64,000 nt of DNA from Roseivirga misakiensis (GTDB lineage: Bacteria > Bacteroidota > Bacteroidia > Cytophagales > Cyclobacteriaceae): assembly GCF_001747105.1 (NCBI RefSeq), contig NZ_MDGQ01000005.1:682001-746000 (forward strand), written 5' to 3'. A program made the translations under genes and the position numbers. This document shows, in pieces, positions 25,426 through 30,904 of the stretch (positions are counted from its first letter, which is position 1; every line of letters starts with the position of its first letter). The notes beneath the pieces are model-generated. The model did not search any database, had not been told where the DNA came from, and saw only the letters and a list, made by a program, of their open reading frames with translations.

Positions 25426-26859
25426 TTAATCAACCTCCTGATATTTACCTTTTGCCTCATTGGCGCCACACATCCTCACTACTTTAGGTTGGAAAGTGCC
25501 AACTACATCCACCAGGTCTTTTTGACGATCCATTACCTCATAAATGTCTTTATAAACCTGTGGGGCTTCGTCTAGTCCAGAGCCAATTAATGTGATACCA
25601 GCCTTTTTAATGTGCTGTTTTACCTCCTTTTTAGAAAGGCTCTGTTTGGCTTTAGTTCTAGACATTAATCTACCCGCACCATGGGCTGCAGAATTTATGG
25701 ATTCATTGACGCCTTTCCCTTTGACAATAAATCCGGGGGAAGTCATAGAGCCAGGAATAATACCCATTACCCCGTCACCCGCAGGAGTGGCTCCTTTTCT
25801 ATGAACAATGATCTCATTTCCATCAGCGTCTTGCTCTTTCCAGGCAAAATTATGATGGTTTTCTACCATGGCTAAAGGTCTTTCTCCAAGTGCTTTAGCA
25901 AGCCTTTCGTGAATTTGGTGATGACATGCCGAAGCATAGTCACCAGCCAAATTCATGGCTAACCAATATTCTTGACCTGCTTCTGAATCAAGATCCAACC
26001 AGGCCAAGTGCTTGGCTTCGCTCGGTAACTTGGTCATATCCATGGCCAACTTGGTGTAATGTCTCGCGATATTTGCACCAAGCCCTCTCGATCCCGAGTG
26101 GGAGAGTACCGACAGATATTTGCCCGGGGATAGTCCCATTTCGTTGTCTTCGGTCAGGATTTCTCCAATACCAAATTCGACAAAATGATTTCCACCACCC
26201 GAAGACCCAATCTGTTTCCACGCCTTGTCCTTCAGAGACTTTACAATATTGATTTCGCCAAAAAGACTGTTATCCAACACGGCATGATCTTTTGGACGCT
26301 TAAAAGCGCTTTGACCAAATCGTGTATTGTCTAGTAACATTTTCTCTAATTCCTCCGTGTTTTGATGCACATAAGCAGGAGGAATATCGTATAAAGTCAT
26401 ACACATTCTACAACCTATATCAACACCAACTCCATAAGGGATTACCGCATTTTCAGTGGCCAAAACACCACCAATTGGTAAGCCATAGCCTTGATGTGCG
26501 TCTGGCATGAGAGCACCCGATTTGGTGACTGGTAGCCTCATCGCGATCTCCATTTGGTTAATTGCGCCGGGTTCGATGCCTTCAACACCATAAATGGAGT
26601 AAGGGATTCGTTTTTGACGCATTTCCAATGGTTTGTTCGATATCTTACTAATCATCAATGCGGTAGCAATAGGCCCGAGTGTCTCATGTTTTGCATAAAG
26701 TGCTGGGTTTTCTAATACCTTTTTTAGCATTGATTTCTTATGAAGAATCGATTTGCCTTTATAGGCCGATTCCATTACGCGCATGGCTTCGCCAATAGCT
26801 CTTCCTTCAGGAAAACCTAACTTTTTAAGGTCTTTACCTATTAGTTTTTTAGATGCCAT
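25426..26859 (-). CDS. rtcB: RtcB RNA ligase
   Basis: Joins RNA 2',3'-cyclic phosphate or 3'-phosphate ends to 5'-OH ends using GTP and Mn2+, acting on broken or spliced tRNA and other RNAs. The 477-residue protein has all key residues: Asp147 and Cys150 in GVDIGCRMC, Asn224-His225 in GGGNHFVEFG, His254 in LSHSGSRG, the ENHHN motif (His335/336), and the guanylylated His393 in AAHGAGRLMSR. It is the last gene of a four-gene operon with a TPR protein, an unrecognised basic protein and a slipin, downstream of a tRNA-like array. RtcA cyclase is not present here. Confidence 0.96.
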   Translation of the reverse strand: MASKKLIGKDLKKLGFPEGRAIGEAMRVMESAYKGKSILHKKSMLKKVLENPALYAKHETLGPIATALMISKISNKPLEMRQKRIPYSIYGVEGIEPGAINQMEIAMRLPVTKSGALMPDAHQGYGLPIGGVLATENAVIPYGVGVDIGCRMCMTLYDIPPAYVHQNTEELEKMLLDNTRFGQSAFKRPKDHAVLDNSLFGEINIVKSLKDKAWKQIGSSGGGNHFVEFGIGEILTEDNEMGLSPGKYLSVLSHSGSRGLGANIARHYTKLAMDMTKLPSEAKHLAWLDLDSEAGQEYWLAMNLAGDYASACHHQIHERLAKALGERPLAMVENHHNFAWKEQDADGNEIIVHRKGATPAGDGVMGIIPGSMTSPGFIVKGKGVNESINSAAHGAGRLMSRTKAKQSLSKKEVKQHIKKAGITLIGSGLDEAPQVYKDIYEVMDRQKDLVDVVGTFQPKVVRMCGANEAKGKYQEVD

Positions 26860-26862
26860 AAC

Positions 26863-27417
26863 TCAGTTATTTGTGTTTGTGCTTGCTTGAGCCTCAGCAT
26901 TATGCTTAGCCTTACCAAGCAAGCGTTTCAAACGTTTATACTTATTTCTCTTAATATGCCCTTTCAATTCGTCGGTCACATAGTTGTTTAGTGATGCCAA
27001 ACGTGCCTTCTTATAGAAAGTGATAGCCATATTGTAATTGGTTTCCGCTTCAGCTACTTGGCCGAGGTTTCCATAGATAAATACTCTGTTAATATTCTCG
27101 TATGGAATAGCTTTGTTTAACCAAATTCTTATCCCTTGATACTTGTTCTCCTCATAATAGAGCTGAACTAAGTTTTCATAGAACTCTTGTTCTTTTGGGT
27201 TGAACTTGATCGCTAGTTGATACTGAAATTCGGCTTTCTCACAGTTTTTGATGTGATAATGGTAGAGTTCACCAAGCTTAATATGTAGTCTGGGATAACC
27301 AGGTTCTTCATGTAAGCCACACTCTAGCCACTTTCTAGCCTCATCGTATTTATCATCATATAAAGCATCTTCTGCCATCTGAATCAGACCCTCGATATAT
27401 TCTTCGTAGATGTCCAT
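26863..27417 (-). CDS. TPR protein of the rtcB operon
   Basis: This 184-residue protein has no signal peptide and is probably cytoplasmic. It is built of tetratricopeptide-like helical pairs: AEDALYDDKYDEARKWLECG, LHIKLGELYHYHIKNCEKAE, YENLVQLYYEENKYQGIRIW and FIYGNLGQVAEAETNYNMAI. A basic C-terminus follows (HIKRNKYKRLKRLLGKAKH), which could contact RNA. It sits 3 bases upstream of RtcB, so the two are translated together. It may be an adaptor for RtcB; that is inference. Confidence 0.82.
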   Translation of the reverse strand: MDIYEEYIEGLIQMAEDALYDDKYDEARKWLECGLHEEPGYPRLHIKLGELYHYHIKNCEKAEFQYQLAIKFNPKEQEFYENLVQLYYEENKYQGIRIWLNKAIPYENINRVFIYGNLGQVAEAETNYNMAITFYKKARLASLNNYVTDELKGHIKRNKYKRLKRLLGKAKHNAEAQASTNTNN

Positions 27418-27431
27418 TTTTCTAATATTCA

Positions 27432-27448
27432 GAGGGCAGCGTGCCCTC
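27432..27448. other. Intercistronic hairpin overlapping a stop codon
   Basis: GAGGGCA-GCG-TGCCCTC forms a 7-base-pair stem between the basic-protein gene and the TPR gene and overlaps the stop codon of the former. There is no T-run, so it is not an intrinsic terminator. It could protect or mark a processing point in the operon mRNA. Confidence 0.6.
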
Positions 27449-27956
27449 AGATTATAATTCGTTTATTTTTCACTTTTAGTAATTGCCCACTTTTAGGGTG
27501 TACATAAAAAACGGGATGCCAAAAGGAGGTTAATTCATTTTGTCCACCCCATTTTCCAACTGACAAAATTTTGCCGTTTTCGATAGATACTTTTGTGTGG
27601 ACGAAGTCAGAAATGTGGTCAAAAACATGTTGGCCTAGAACACTGTTTTTATCCATTCTTTGGCATAATTGCTGATAGACTTTGTTCCAAAACTTGCCTT
27701 CATTTTTAGCAAGGAATCTAAGGAGCGGTTGTAAGTTGTCTGTTTGGCACTTTGTGCCACCACTTCTTAGTTTTATGCCTTCTTTCTTTCGGTAGTTGTC
27801 GGGATTGTTTGCATGGCTTTTATCATAACCTTTGCGTTTGTTTCCCTGCCATCTACCACCCACACGGTAGCATTCGATTAATTCCTCATGCATACGCTTG
27901 TCTCTACGCTTTTGGCGCTTCCTTAAGGATGGTTTAAGTGTATCTGCATTTTTCAT
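27447..27956 (-). CDS. Unrecognised basic protein of the rtcB operon
   Basis: This 169-residue protein has no signal peptide or membrane helix. The N-terminal 60 residues are strongly basic (LRKRQKRRDKRMHEEL, GNKRKGYDKSH, NYRKKEGIKLRSGGTK), which suits RNA or ribosome binding. The C-terminal part is compact: LQPLLRFLAKNEGKFWNKVY, then LGQHVFDHISDFVHTKVSI, and a short beta-rich end (HPVFYVHPKSGQLLKVKNKR). Similar proteins occur in other bacteria but no function is known to me. Its place between slipin and RtcB suggests an RNA-related role; this is inference. Confidence 0.72.
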   Translation of the reverse strand: MKNADTLKPSLRKRQKRRDKRMHEELIECYRVGGRWQGNKRKGYDKSHANNPDNYRKKEGIKLRSGGTKCQTDNLQPLLRFLAKNEGKFWNKVYQQLCQRMDKNSVLGQHVFDHISDFVHTKVSIENGKILSVGKWGGQNELTSFWHPVFYVHPKSGQLLKVKNKRIII

Positions 27957-27971
27957 TTTTCTTTTGATTAT

Positions 27972-27995
27972 GCTTCCGGGACTTTGCCCGGAAGC
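27972..27995. other. Intercistronic GC-rich hairpin
   Basis: GCTTCCGGG-ACTTTG-CCCGGAAGC, a perfect 9-base-pair stem with a 6-base loop, fills the gap between the slipin gene and the basic-protein gene. No T-run follows on either strand, so an mRNA processing or stability element is more likely than a terminator. Confidence 0.65.
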
Positions 27996-27997
27996 CG

Positions 27998-29098
27998 TTA
28001 TTTAAAGCCAGTGAATACTTCTTTCAACTGGTCTACAACCTTGTGTCCACCTGAGAGAGAAATGTTGCTCACCTTATCAGCGATTTTTTCAACATATTCC
28101 ATCTCCTTCAATTTGAACAACATCTCGTTGTCTTCCATCAATTTTGCGGTGTTGAGCAAGTTTCTAGTAGAGGCAGTTTCTTCCCTTCTGGCTACTACAT
28201 TAGCTTGTGCTTGTTTCTGTGCTACCAAAACCTGGTTCATGATGTTTTTTACTTCACCGGGCAAAATGATGTCCTTGACACCACAGTCCCTGATCTCAAT
28301 TCCCAAATCTTTGGCTTTCACCTGGAGCACTTTTTTGACGTAGTCGGCAAGTGAGTCTTTCTCTTCTAGCAACTCATCCAAGGTGAACTTTCCAACAAAT
28401 TCTCTCAATGCGATCTGCATCAACACATAGAGTTGCTTCTCAAAATCTTTATTGTCTATTAAGGCTTTGACAATGTCCATTACCTTGTATTGACCGTAAA
28501 AATTAATTCTTAAAGCAGCTTTGTCTTTAGTCAAGATTTCTTGACCTGTAACTTCCATTTGCACTTGTCTCATGTCGGCTTTCAACATATTCAAGGCTAT
28601 TTCATTTTTCCAGAAGTAGTAATCTCCAGGATCTAATTCTTTGTAGAATGATCCATTTACCATTAAAATGGCTTTTTCATAGCTTTCTACTTTGCATACT
28701 CTGATGTATGGAATAAGCGCTCTGTCTTTTTTTACACTCAAATCAATGTCTTCGGTGATCTCAATTTTGGTAAGATCTACCTTAACAAAGGAGTAGTCAA
28801 TGAGGCCTTTCCAAAACGCGTACGTCCCAGGAGTGAGTACTTCTTTGAAGTTTCCTCTCTTGTACTTGAGGGCAATTTTATGATCACCAACCCGTACTAT
28901 ATTTAGCATAGCGACAAGCTTTTCGTCATTCAAAAACAAGTCAATTGTCTTTGGAGCGTAGAATGGCTTGACCATGTCATATTCAACTACAGCGTCTAAA
29001 AGAGATACCCAATGCGTACCTGCGGTAAGCACATTTCGGTAGTCTCCTTTTCTGAAAACAAGCCCTACTTTGCCTTGGTTAATTCGTATCCTTTTCAT
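27998..29098 (-). CDS. Slipin (SPFH/Band-7 family) protein
   Basis: This 366-residue protein has the SPFH domain at about 95-300 (VNGSFYKELDPGDYYFWK, ALRINFYGQYKV, LRDCGVKDIILPG-like block at about 285-300) and a helical coiled-coil tail that drives oligomerisation (AQKQAQANVVARREETASTR). An N-terminal part repeats short beta motifs of the type FRKGDYRNVLTAGTHW and YKRGNFKEVLTPGTYAFW. There is no obvious N-terminal membrane helix, unusual for slipins, so it may be cytoplasmic or peripheral. Band-7 proteins are known companions of RtcB in RNA-repair operons. It is the first protein gene after the tRNA-like array. Confidence 0.88.
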   Translation of the reverse strand: MKRIRINQGKVGLVFRKGDYRNVLTAGTHWVSLLDAVVEYDMVKPFYAPKTIDLFLNDEKLVAMLNIVRVGDHKIALKYKRGNFKEVLTPGTYAFWKGLIDYSFVKVDLTKIEITEDIDLSVKKDRALIPYIRVCKVESYEKAILMVNGSFYKELDPGDYYFWKNEIALNMLKADMRQVQMEVTGQEILTKDKAALRINFYGQYKVMDIVKALIDNKDFEKQLYVLMQIALREFVGKFTLDELLEEKDSLADYVKKVLQVKAKDLGIEIRDCGVKDIILPGEVKNIMNQVLVAQKQAQANVVARREETASTRNLLNTAKLMEDNEMLFKLKEMEYVEKIADKVSNISLSGGHKVVDQLKEVFTGFK

Positions 29099-29112
29099 CT
29101 TTTAAAAATTTG

Positions 29113-29127
29113 TGAGGCAGTGCCTCG
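29113..29127. other. Hairpin between tRNA-like array and slipin gene
   Basis: A GAGGCA-type palindrome (GAGGCAGTGCCTC core) lies 15 bases upstream of the slipin start codon. It is the third GC-rich palindrome placed at a junction of this operon and has no T-run. Confidence 0.45.
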
Positions 29128-29226
29128 GTTAATTATTCATTATCACTATTGGCCAAATAATTTCATTCAATAGGAGCGGTGTAAACCGACCATCTTTCAT
29201 AGACGGAGCTTTCATTGAGTCTGAAT

Positions 29227-29409
29227 TCATGGTTGAGTTCTAGCACAAGCGTGATCAGTATGAATTGGCTGATATCCAATTCTCTTTTCAGTTTTATACT
29301 TGAAGTCAATCATTGCATCAGTCGGTATCCTGATTGCCCTGGTTTCTTCAAAATGTTCCTCATTCCCGAGAGTTTGAGGGGTCGATTTAACACCACATCC
29401 TGGTGTCAC
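29227..29409 (-). CDS. Possible small protein between the array and slipin
   Basis: The frame starting at GTG (29409) encodes 60 residues with protein-like composition (GNEEHFEETRAIRIPTDAMI and DFKYKTEKRIGYQPIH). The same frame stays open upstream to 29460 (DEEWTVNPSEVLASIKP), 77 codons in all, but with no ATG. Nothing is recognised. The open frame overlaps an anticodon-arm-like hairpin at 29436-29452, so it may be a coding relic, a gene with an unusual start, or chance. Confidence 0.35.
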   Translation of the reverse strand: MTPGCGVKSTPQTLGNEEHFEETRAIRIPTDAMIDFKYKTEKRIGYQPIHTDHACARTQP

Positions 29410-29460
29410 TGGTTTTATAGAAGCCAGTACTTCTGATGGATTAACAGTCCATTCCTCATC

Positions 29461-29541
29461 TTAAGAGGTGCTTTACTCTAACCGGGCTGAGTTACCCCGA
29501 CCTTGTCGAGGGGAGGATTCGAACCTCCGTCTTAAGCGTAA
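29461..29541 (-). ncRNA. Circularly permuted tRNA-like element
   Basis: Reading the minus strand, a perfect T arm (GGAGG-TTCGAAT-CCTCC, 29512-29528) is followed directly by CCTCGAC (29505-29511), then AAG, then GTCGGGG (29495-29501), TA and a canonical D arm (ACTC-AGCCCGGTTA-GAGT, 29475-29492). CCTCGAC and GTCGGGG pair over all 7 positions (one G-U), as the 3' and 5' strands of one acceptor stem. The 3' half therefore lies before the 5' half. Both outer ends contain CTTAAGA, perhaps a Lys-type CUU anticodon loop. Two tandem tRNAs that lost their outer halves would give the same picture. Confidence 0.55.
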
Positions 29542-29593
29542 TTTATGGTGGGAGATTAGTCCACTCACAAGAAGCATATCCATGCCTATTGGC

Positions 29594-29652
29594 AAGAATA
29601 CTATGGGGCTTTTGAAGCCCTCATCAGGCCTTATACCTGAACTTAAATTCCC
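29594..29652 (-). ncRNA. Truncated tRNA-like element lacking a D arm
   Basis: A 59-base segment is closed by GGGAAT/ATTCTT (six pairs, two of them G-U). It contains an anticodon-arm-like hairpin (TCAGG-7 bases-CCTGA) immediately followed by a T-arm-like hairpin with a TTCAAAA loop between GGGC and GCCC. No D arm fits. It lies between the GUA tRNA-like gene and the permuted element, in the same orientation. Confidence 0.35.
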
Positions 29653-29653
29653 G

Positions 29654-29736
29654 TGGAAATGGTAGGATTCGAACCTACTGAGCCTTTGGCATCGGTTTTA
29701 CAGACCGATATAACTCTCCATCGTTATCGCATTTCC
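29654..29736 (-). tRNA. tRNA-like gene, Tyr-type anticodon GUA
   Basis: A 83-base class II cloverleaf. Acceptor GGAAATG/CATTTCC is perfect. The D arm is unusual (ATAAC...GTTAT). The anticodon arm is TCGGT-CTGTAAA-ACCGA, a long variable arm has a GCC/GGC stem, the T arm is GTAGG-TTCGAAT-CCTAC and the discriminator is A. The long variable arm and discriminator fit bacterial tRNA-Tyr. No CCA is encoded. It is much more A/T-rich in the acceptor than an ordinary housekeeping tRNA-Tyr, so it may be an accessory or decoy copy. Confidence 0.72.
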
Positions 29737-29741
29737 ATATG

Positions 29742-29813
29742 CGGAAATAGCTGGATTCGAACCAACAACCTTCTCCTTAACAGGGAGTAGCTCTACCGTT
29801 GAGCTATATTTCC
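29742..29813 (-). tRNA. tRNA-like gene, Asn-type anticodon GUU
   Basis: A 72-base cloverleaf. Acceptor GGAAATA/TATTTCC is perfect, D arm TAGCTCAACGGTAGAGCTA, anticodon arm ACTCC-CTGTTAA-GGAGA (four pairs plus one A-A), T arm GTTGG-TTCGAAT-CCAGC, and discriminator G as in tRNA-Asn. The two bases after the discriminator are CA, not a full CCA. Its acceptor differs from that of the neighbouring GUA element by one pair, and only 5 bases separate them. Confidence 0.75.
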
Positions 29814-29942
29814 ATTTAGGCTATCCTTCCATTGGGCTTGAGATCCACAAGCTTTGTGTCGGAATAACCTGCTATTCACTTTAAAGCTTTTACAAACATC
29901 ACAACCCGAACATCCCGAAACTTCGGGAGGTTGTTTAGGGCC
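29814..29942 (-). ncRNA. Hairpin-rich segment of the tRNA-like array
   Basis: No canonical cloverleaf fits, but nested stems fill the segment: ACAACC/GGTTGT enclosing TCCCGAA-GT-TTCGGGA, GCTTT/AAAGC enclosing GAATA-6 bases-TATTC, and CTTG-TGGATCT-CAAG. They resemble degenerate tRNA arms mixed with short palindromes. The region is inferred to be part of the same transcript as its neighbours. Confidence 0.3.
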
Positions 29943-30013
29943 TTTAACCCCTCTCTAAATCAGGAGACACCCGTTCTGCCTCTCCTTTAGCTTCTTAGTT
30001 TTATCTGGTTAAA
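29943..30013 (-). ncRNA. tRNA-sized element closed by a perfect 7-pair stem
   Basis: TTTAACC (30007-30013) and GGTTAAA (29943-29949) pair perfectly and enclose exactly tRNA length, 71 bases. Inside, CTAAA-GGAGA ... TCTCC-TGA-TTTAG makes a long hairpin with a 13-base loop. There is no T arm. It looks like an acceptor-closed tRNA derivative reduced to one internal arm. Confidence 0.35.
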
Positions 30014-30069
30014 CGACTTAACGTTTTATCCGCTCCGCTCTTCGAGCACTTCCCTAACGGGCGGAGATG

Positions 30070-30180
30070 TATGTTTAAATCATTCTACCAGGATTTGAAT
30101 CCTGCTTGCAGGCAAGTCGAATCCTTAACCAAATGCTGGCGTCTTCGCTTCCGAGACTTTGGGGCGGCCACCCGGCATCT
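30070..30180 (-). ncRNA. Degenerate tRNA-like elements
   Basis: Two overlapping possibilities are seen. A 46-base mini-element at 30133-30178 is closed by ATGCCGG/CCAGCAT (six of seven pairs) with an internal GTCT...AGAC stem. Next to it, a T-arm-like palindrome CAGGAT-TCAA-ATCCTG is preceded by a CTTGC/GCAAG palindrome. A weak acceptor AGCATTT/GAATGAT would join the second. Neither has a complete cloverleaf. Confidence 0.3.
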
Positions 30181-30183
30181 TTG

Positions 30184-30276
30184 AGTCAGGGGAGGGGATC
30201 AAACCTGCCTTTGTCGGCAGACAGGCCCTCCTAACTGGTTTTGCAGACCAGTGCCTAGTCACTCGGCCACCCTGAC
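30184..30276 (-). tRNA. tRNA-like gene, Cys-type anticodon GCA, with hairpin insertion
   Basis: The acceptor GTCAGGG/CCCTGAC is perfect, the D arm reads TGGCCGAGTGACTAGGCA, and the anticodon arm is CTGGT-CTGCAAA-ACCAG (anticodon GCA). The T stem GAGGG/CCCTC is perfect only if 22 bases are removed. These 22 bases form a CTGCC/GGCAG hairpin inserted just before the T loop (TTTGATC, with T in place of the conserved C56). The element is thus 93 bases long. An unusual long variable arm is the other reading. Discriminator is T, and no CCA is encoded. Confidence 0.62.
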
Positions 30277-30281
30277 TTGTG

Positions 30282-30354
30282 TATCCAGTAGAGGATTCGA
30301 ACCTCTATTTCTACCTTATGAGAATAGTGTCCTCACCTCTTAGACGAACTCGAT
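30282..30354 (-). tRNA. tRNA-like gene, anticodon CAU on a Glu-like body
   Basis: A 73-base cloverleaf: acceptor ATCGAGT/ACTGGAT (six of seven pairs, one G-G), a D region TTCGTCTAAGAGGTGAGGAC that resembles tRNA-Glu, anticodon arm CTATT-CTCATAA-GGTAG (anticodon CAU, Met/Ile2 type), and T arm AGAGG-TTCGAAT-CCTCT. There is no encoded CCA. It is the first element of the array, ending 5 bases before the GCA element and starting 7 bases after the U-tract of a terminator-like hairpin. Confidence 0.65.
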
Positions 30355-30359
30355 TGATC

Positions 30360-30390
30360 AAAAAAAAGCCCGACCTTCAGAAGGCCGGGC
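30360..30390 (-). terminator. Intrinsic terminator just upstream of the tRNA-like array
   Basis: On the minus strand GCCCGGCCTT-CTG-AAGGTCGGGC forms 10 pairs (one G-U) followed by a run of eight T. It ends 6 bases before the first tRNA-like gene, so transcription from further upstream must read through it. It could act as an attenuator or as the end of a short leader RNA. Confidence 0.75.
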
Positions 30391-30416
30391 TTTTCAAAAC
30401 CGAATTATCAGTTTTG

Positions 30417-30536
30417 TCAAGTCATCATTTCATCGACCTTTTGAATAATATGTAGTCCCCCAAATTCAAAATCATATTGACTCTGATAGCATTGGTTTAA
30501 ATTCTCTGATTGTATTTGCTTCATATGTTGTAGCAT
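30417..30536 (-). CDS. Possible 39-residue leader peptide
   Basis: An ATG-started frame (MLQHMKQIQSENLNQCYQSQ ... IIQKVDEMMT) lies between two intrinsic terminators upstream of the array. The composition is plausible but nothing is recognised, and no promoter was identified between it and the upstream terminator. It could be a leader peptide linked to attenuation, or chance. Confidence 0.25.
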   Translation of the reverse strand: MLQHMKQIQSENLNQCYQSQYDFEFGGLHIIQKVDEMMT

Positions 30537-30554
30537 TTTGTCAAATTTTAAGCA

Positions 30555-30584
30555 CAAAAAAACCCGAACCAAATGGATCGGGTT
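30555..30584 (-). terminator. Second intrinsic terminator upstream of the array
   Basis: On the minus strand ACCCGA and TCGGGT, with inner CC/GG pairs, form a stem of about nine pairs interrupted by a T-T mismatch, followed by seven T. It lies about 130 bases downstream of the promoter-like sequence at 30715-30747. Confidence 0.7.
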
Positions 30585-30714
30585 GTCAATTTCTTTCATT
30601 GAAAATTAACTTTCCCCGAACCGGGATACAAATGAATTTTGACACTCCAGTTGGCTGGCTGGAGCTGTAAATTCGGTATGTATATAACTTTTTGTCATTT
30701 CGTTTTCTGTGTCA

Positions 30715-30747
30715 CAAATGTATTGAAATCGTTTTCTAAAATCCAAA
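30715..30747 (-). promoter_or_regulatory. Candidate Bacteroidota promoter for the array leader
   Basis: On the minus strand TACATTTG (30715-30722) matches the -7 consensus TAnnTTTG, and TTTG (30744-30747) lies 21 bases upstream, matching the -33 element. The start would be near 30708, giving a leader that crosses two terminators before the tRNA-like array. Confidence 0.5.
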
Positions 30748-30884
30748 AACTATTTTTAATGAATTAAATTTATCAGGCTTAAAATAGAAATTAAGTTATT
30801 GATAGTCAATGATATATAATTGAATAAAAAAATCTAAAAAAACTTTTATTCCCTCAGAAAACAGTTGAAAGGATATAAAAATCT

Positions 30885-30900
30885 GTATAAGCGTTTATAC
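30885..30900 (-). terminator. Weak terminator after the serine hydrolase gene
   Basis: GTATAA-ACG-CTTATAC on the minus strand is followed by AGATTTTTA. The stem is A/T-rich. It probably ends the transcript of the serine hydrolase gene that stops at 30905. Confidence 0.4.
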
Positions 30901-30904
30901 GGGT

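Noticed and set aside
25988-26221. Minus-strand frame inside rtcB
   Set aside because: It overlaps, in another frame, conserved RtcB motifs such as GGGNHFVEFG, so it is a shadow.
29461-29541. Two-piece (permuted) tmRNA
   Set aside because: The 3'-before-5' acceptor order recalls split ssrA, but a canonical D arm is present, the joining loop is only 3 bases, and the following open frame does not end in a tmRNA-type hydrophobic tag.
29468-29665. Plus-strand 65-codon frame across the tRNA-like array
   Set aside because: It is antisense to the T-arm and acceptor sequences of the tRNA-like elements, which explain the sequence better.
30417-30599. 60-residue open frame on the minus strand
   Set aside because: Its first 21 codons run through the hairpin and T-tract of the terminator at 30555-30584. 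Only the 39-codon part after it is kept as a weak candidate.
30608-30672. Extra tRNA-like element upstream of the terminators
   Set aside because: CTCCAG/CTGGAG and CCCG/CGGG hairpins are present, but no T loop, anticodon arm or acceptor could be fitted.
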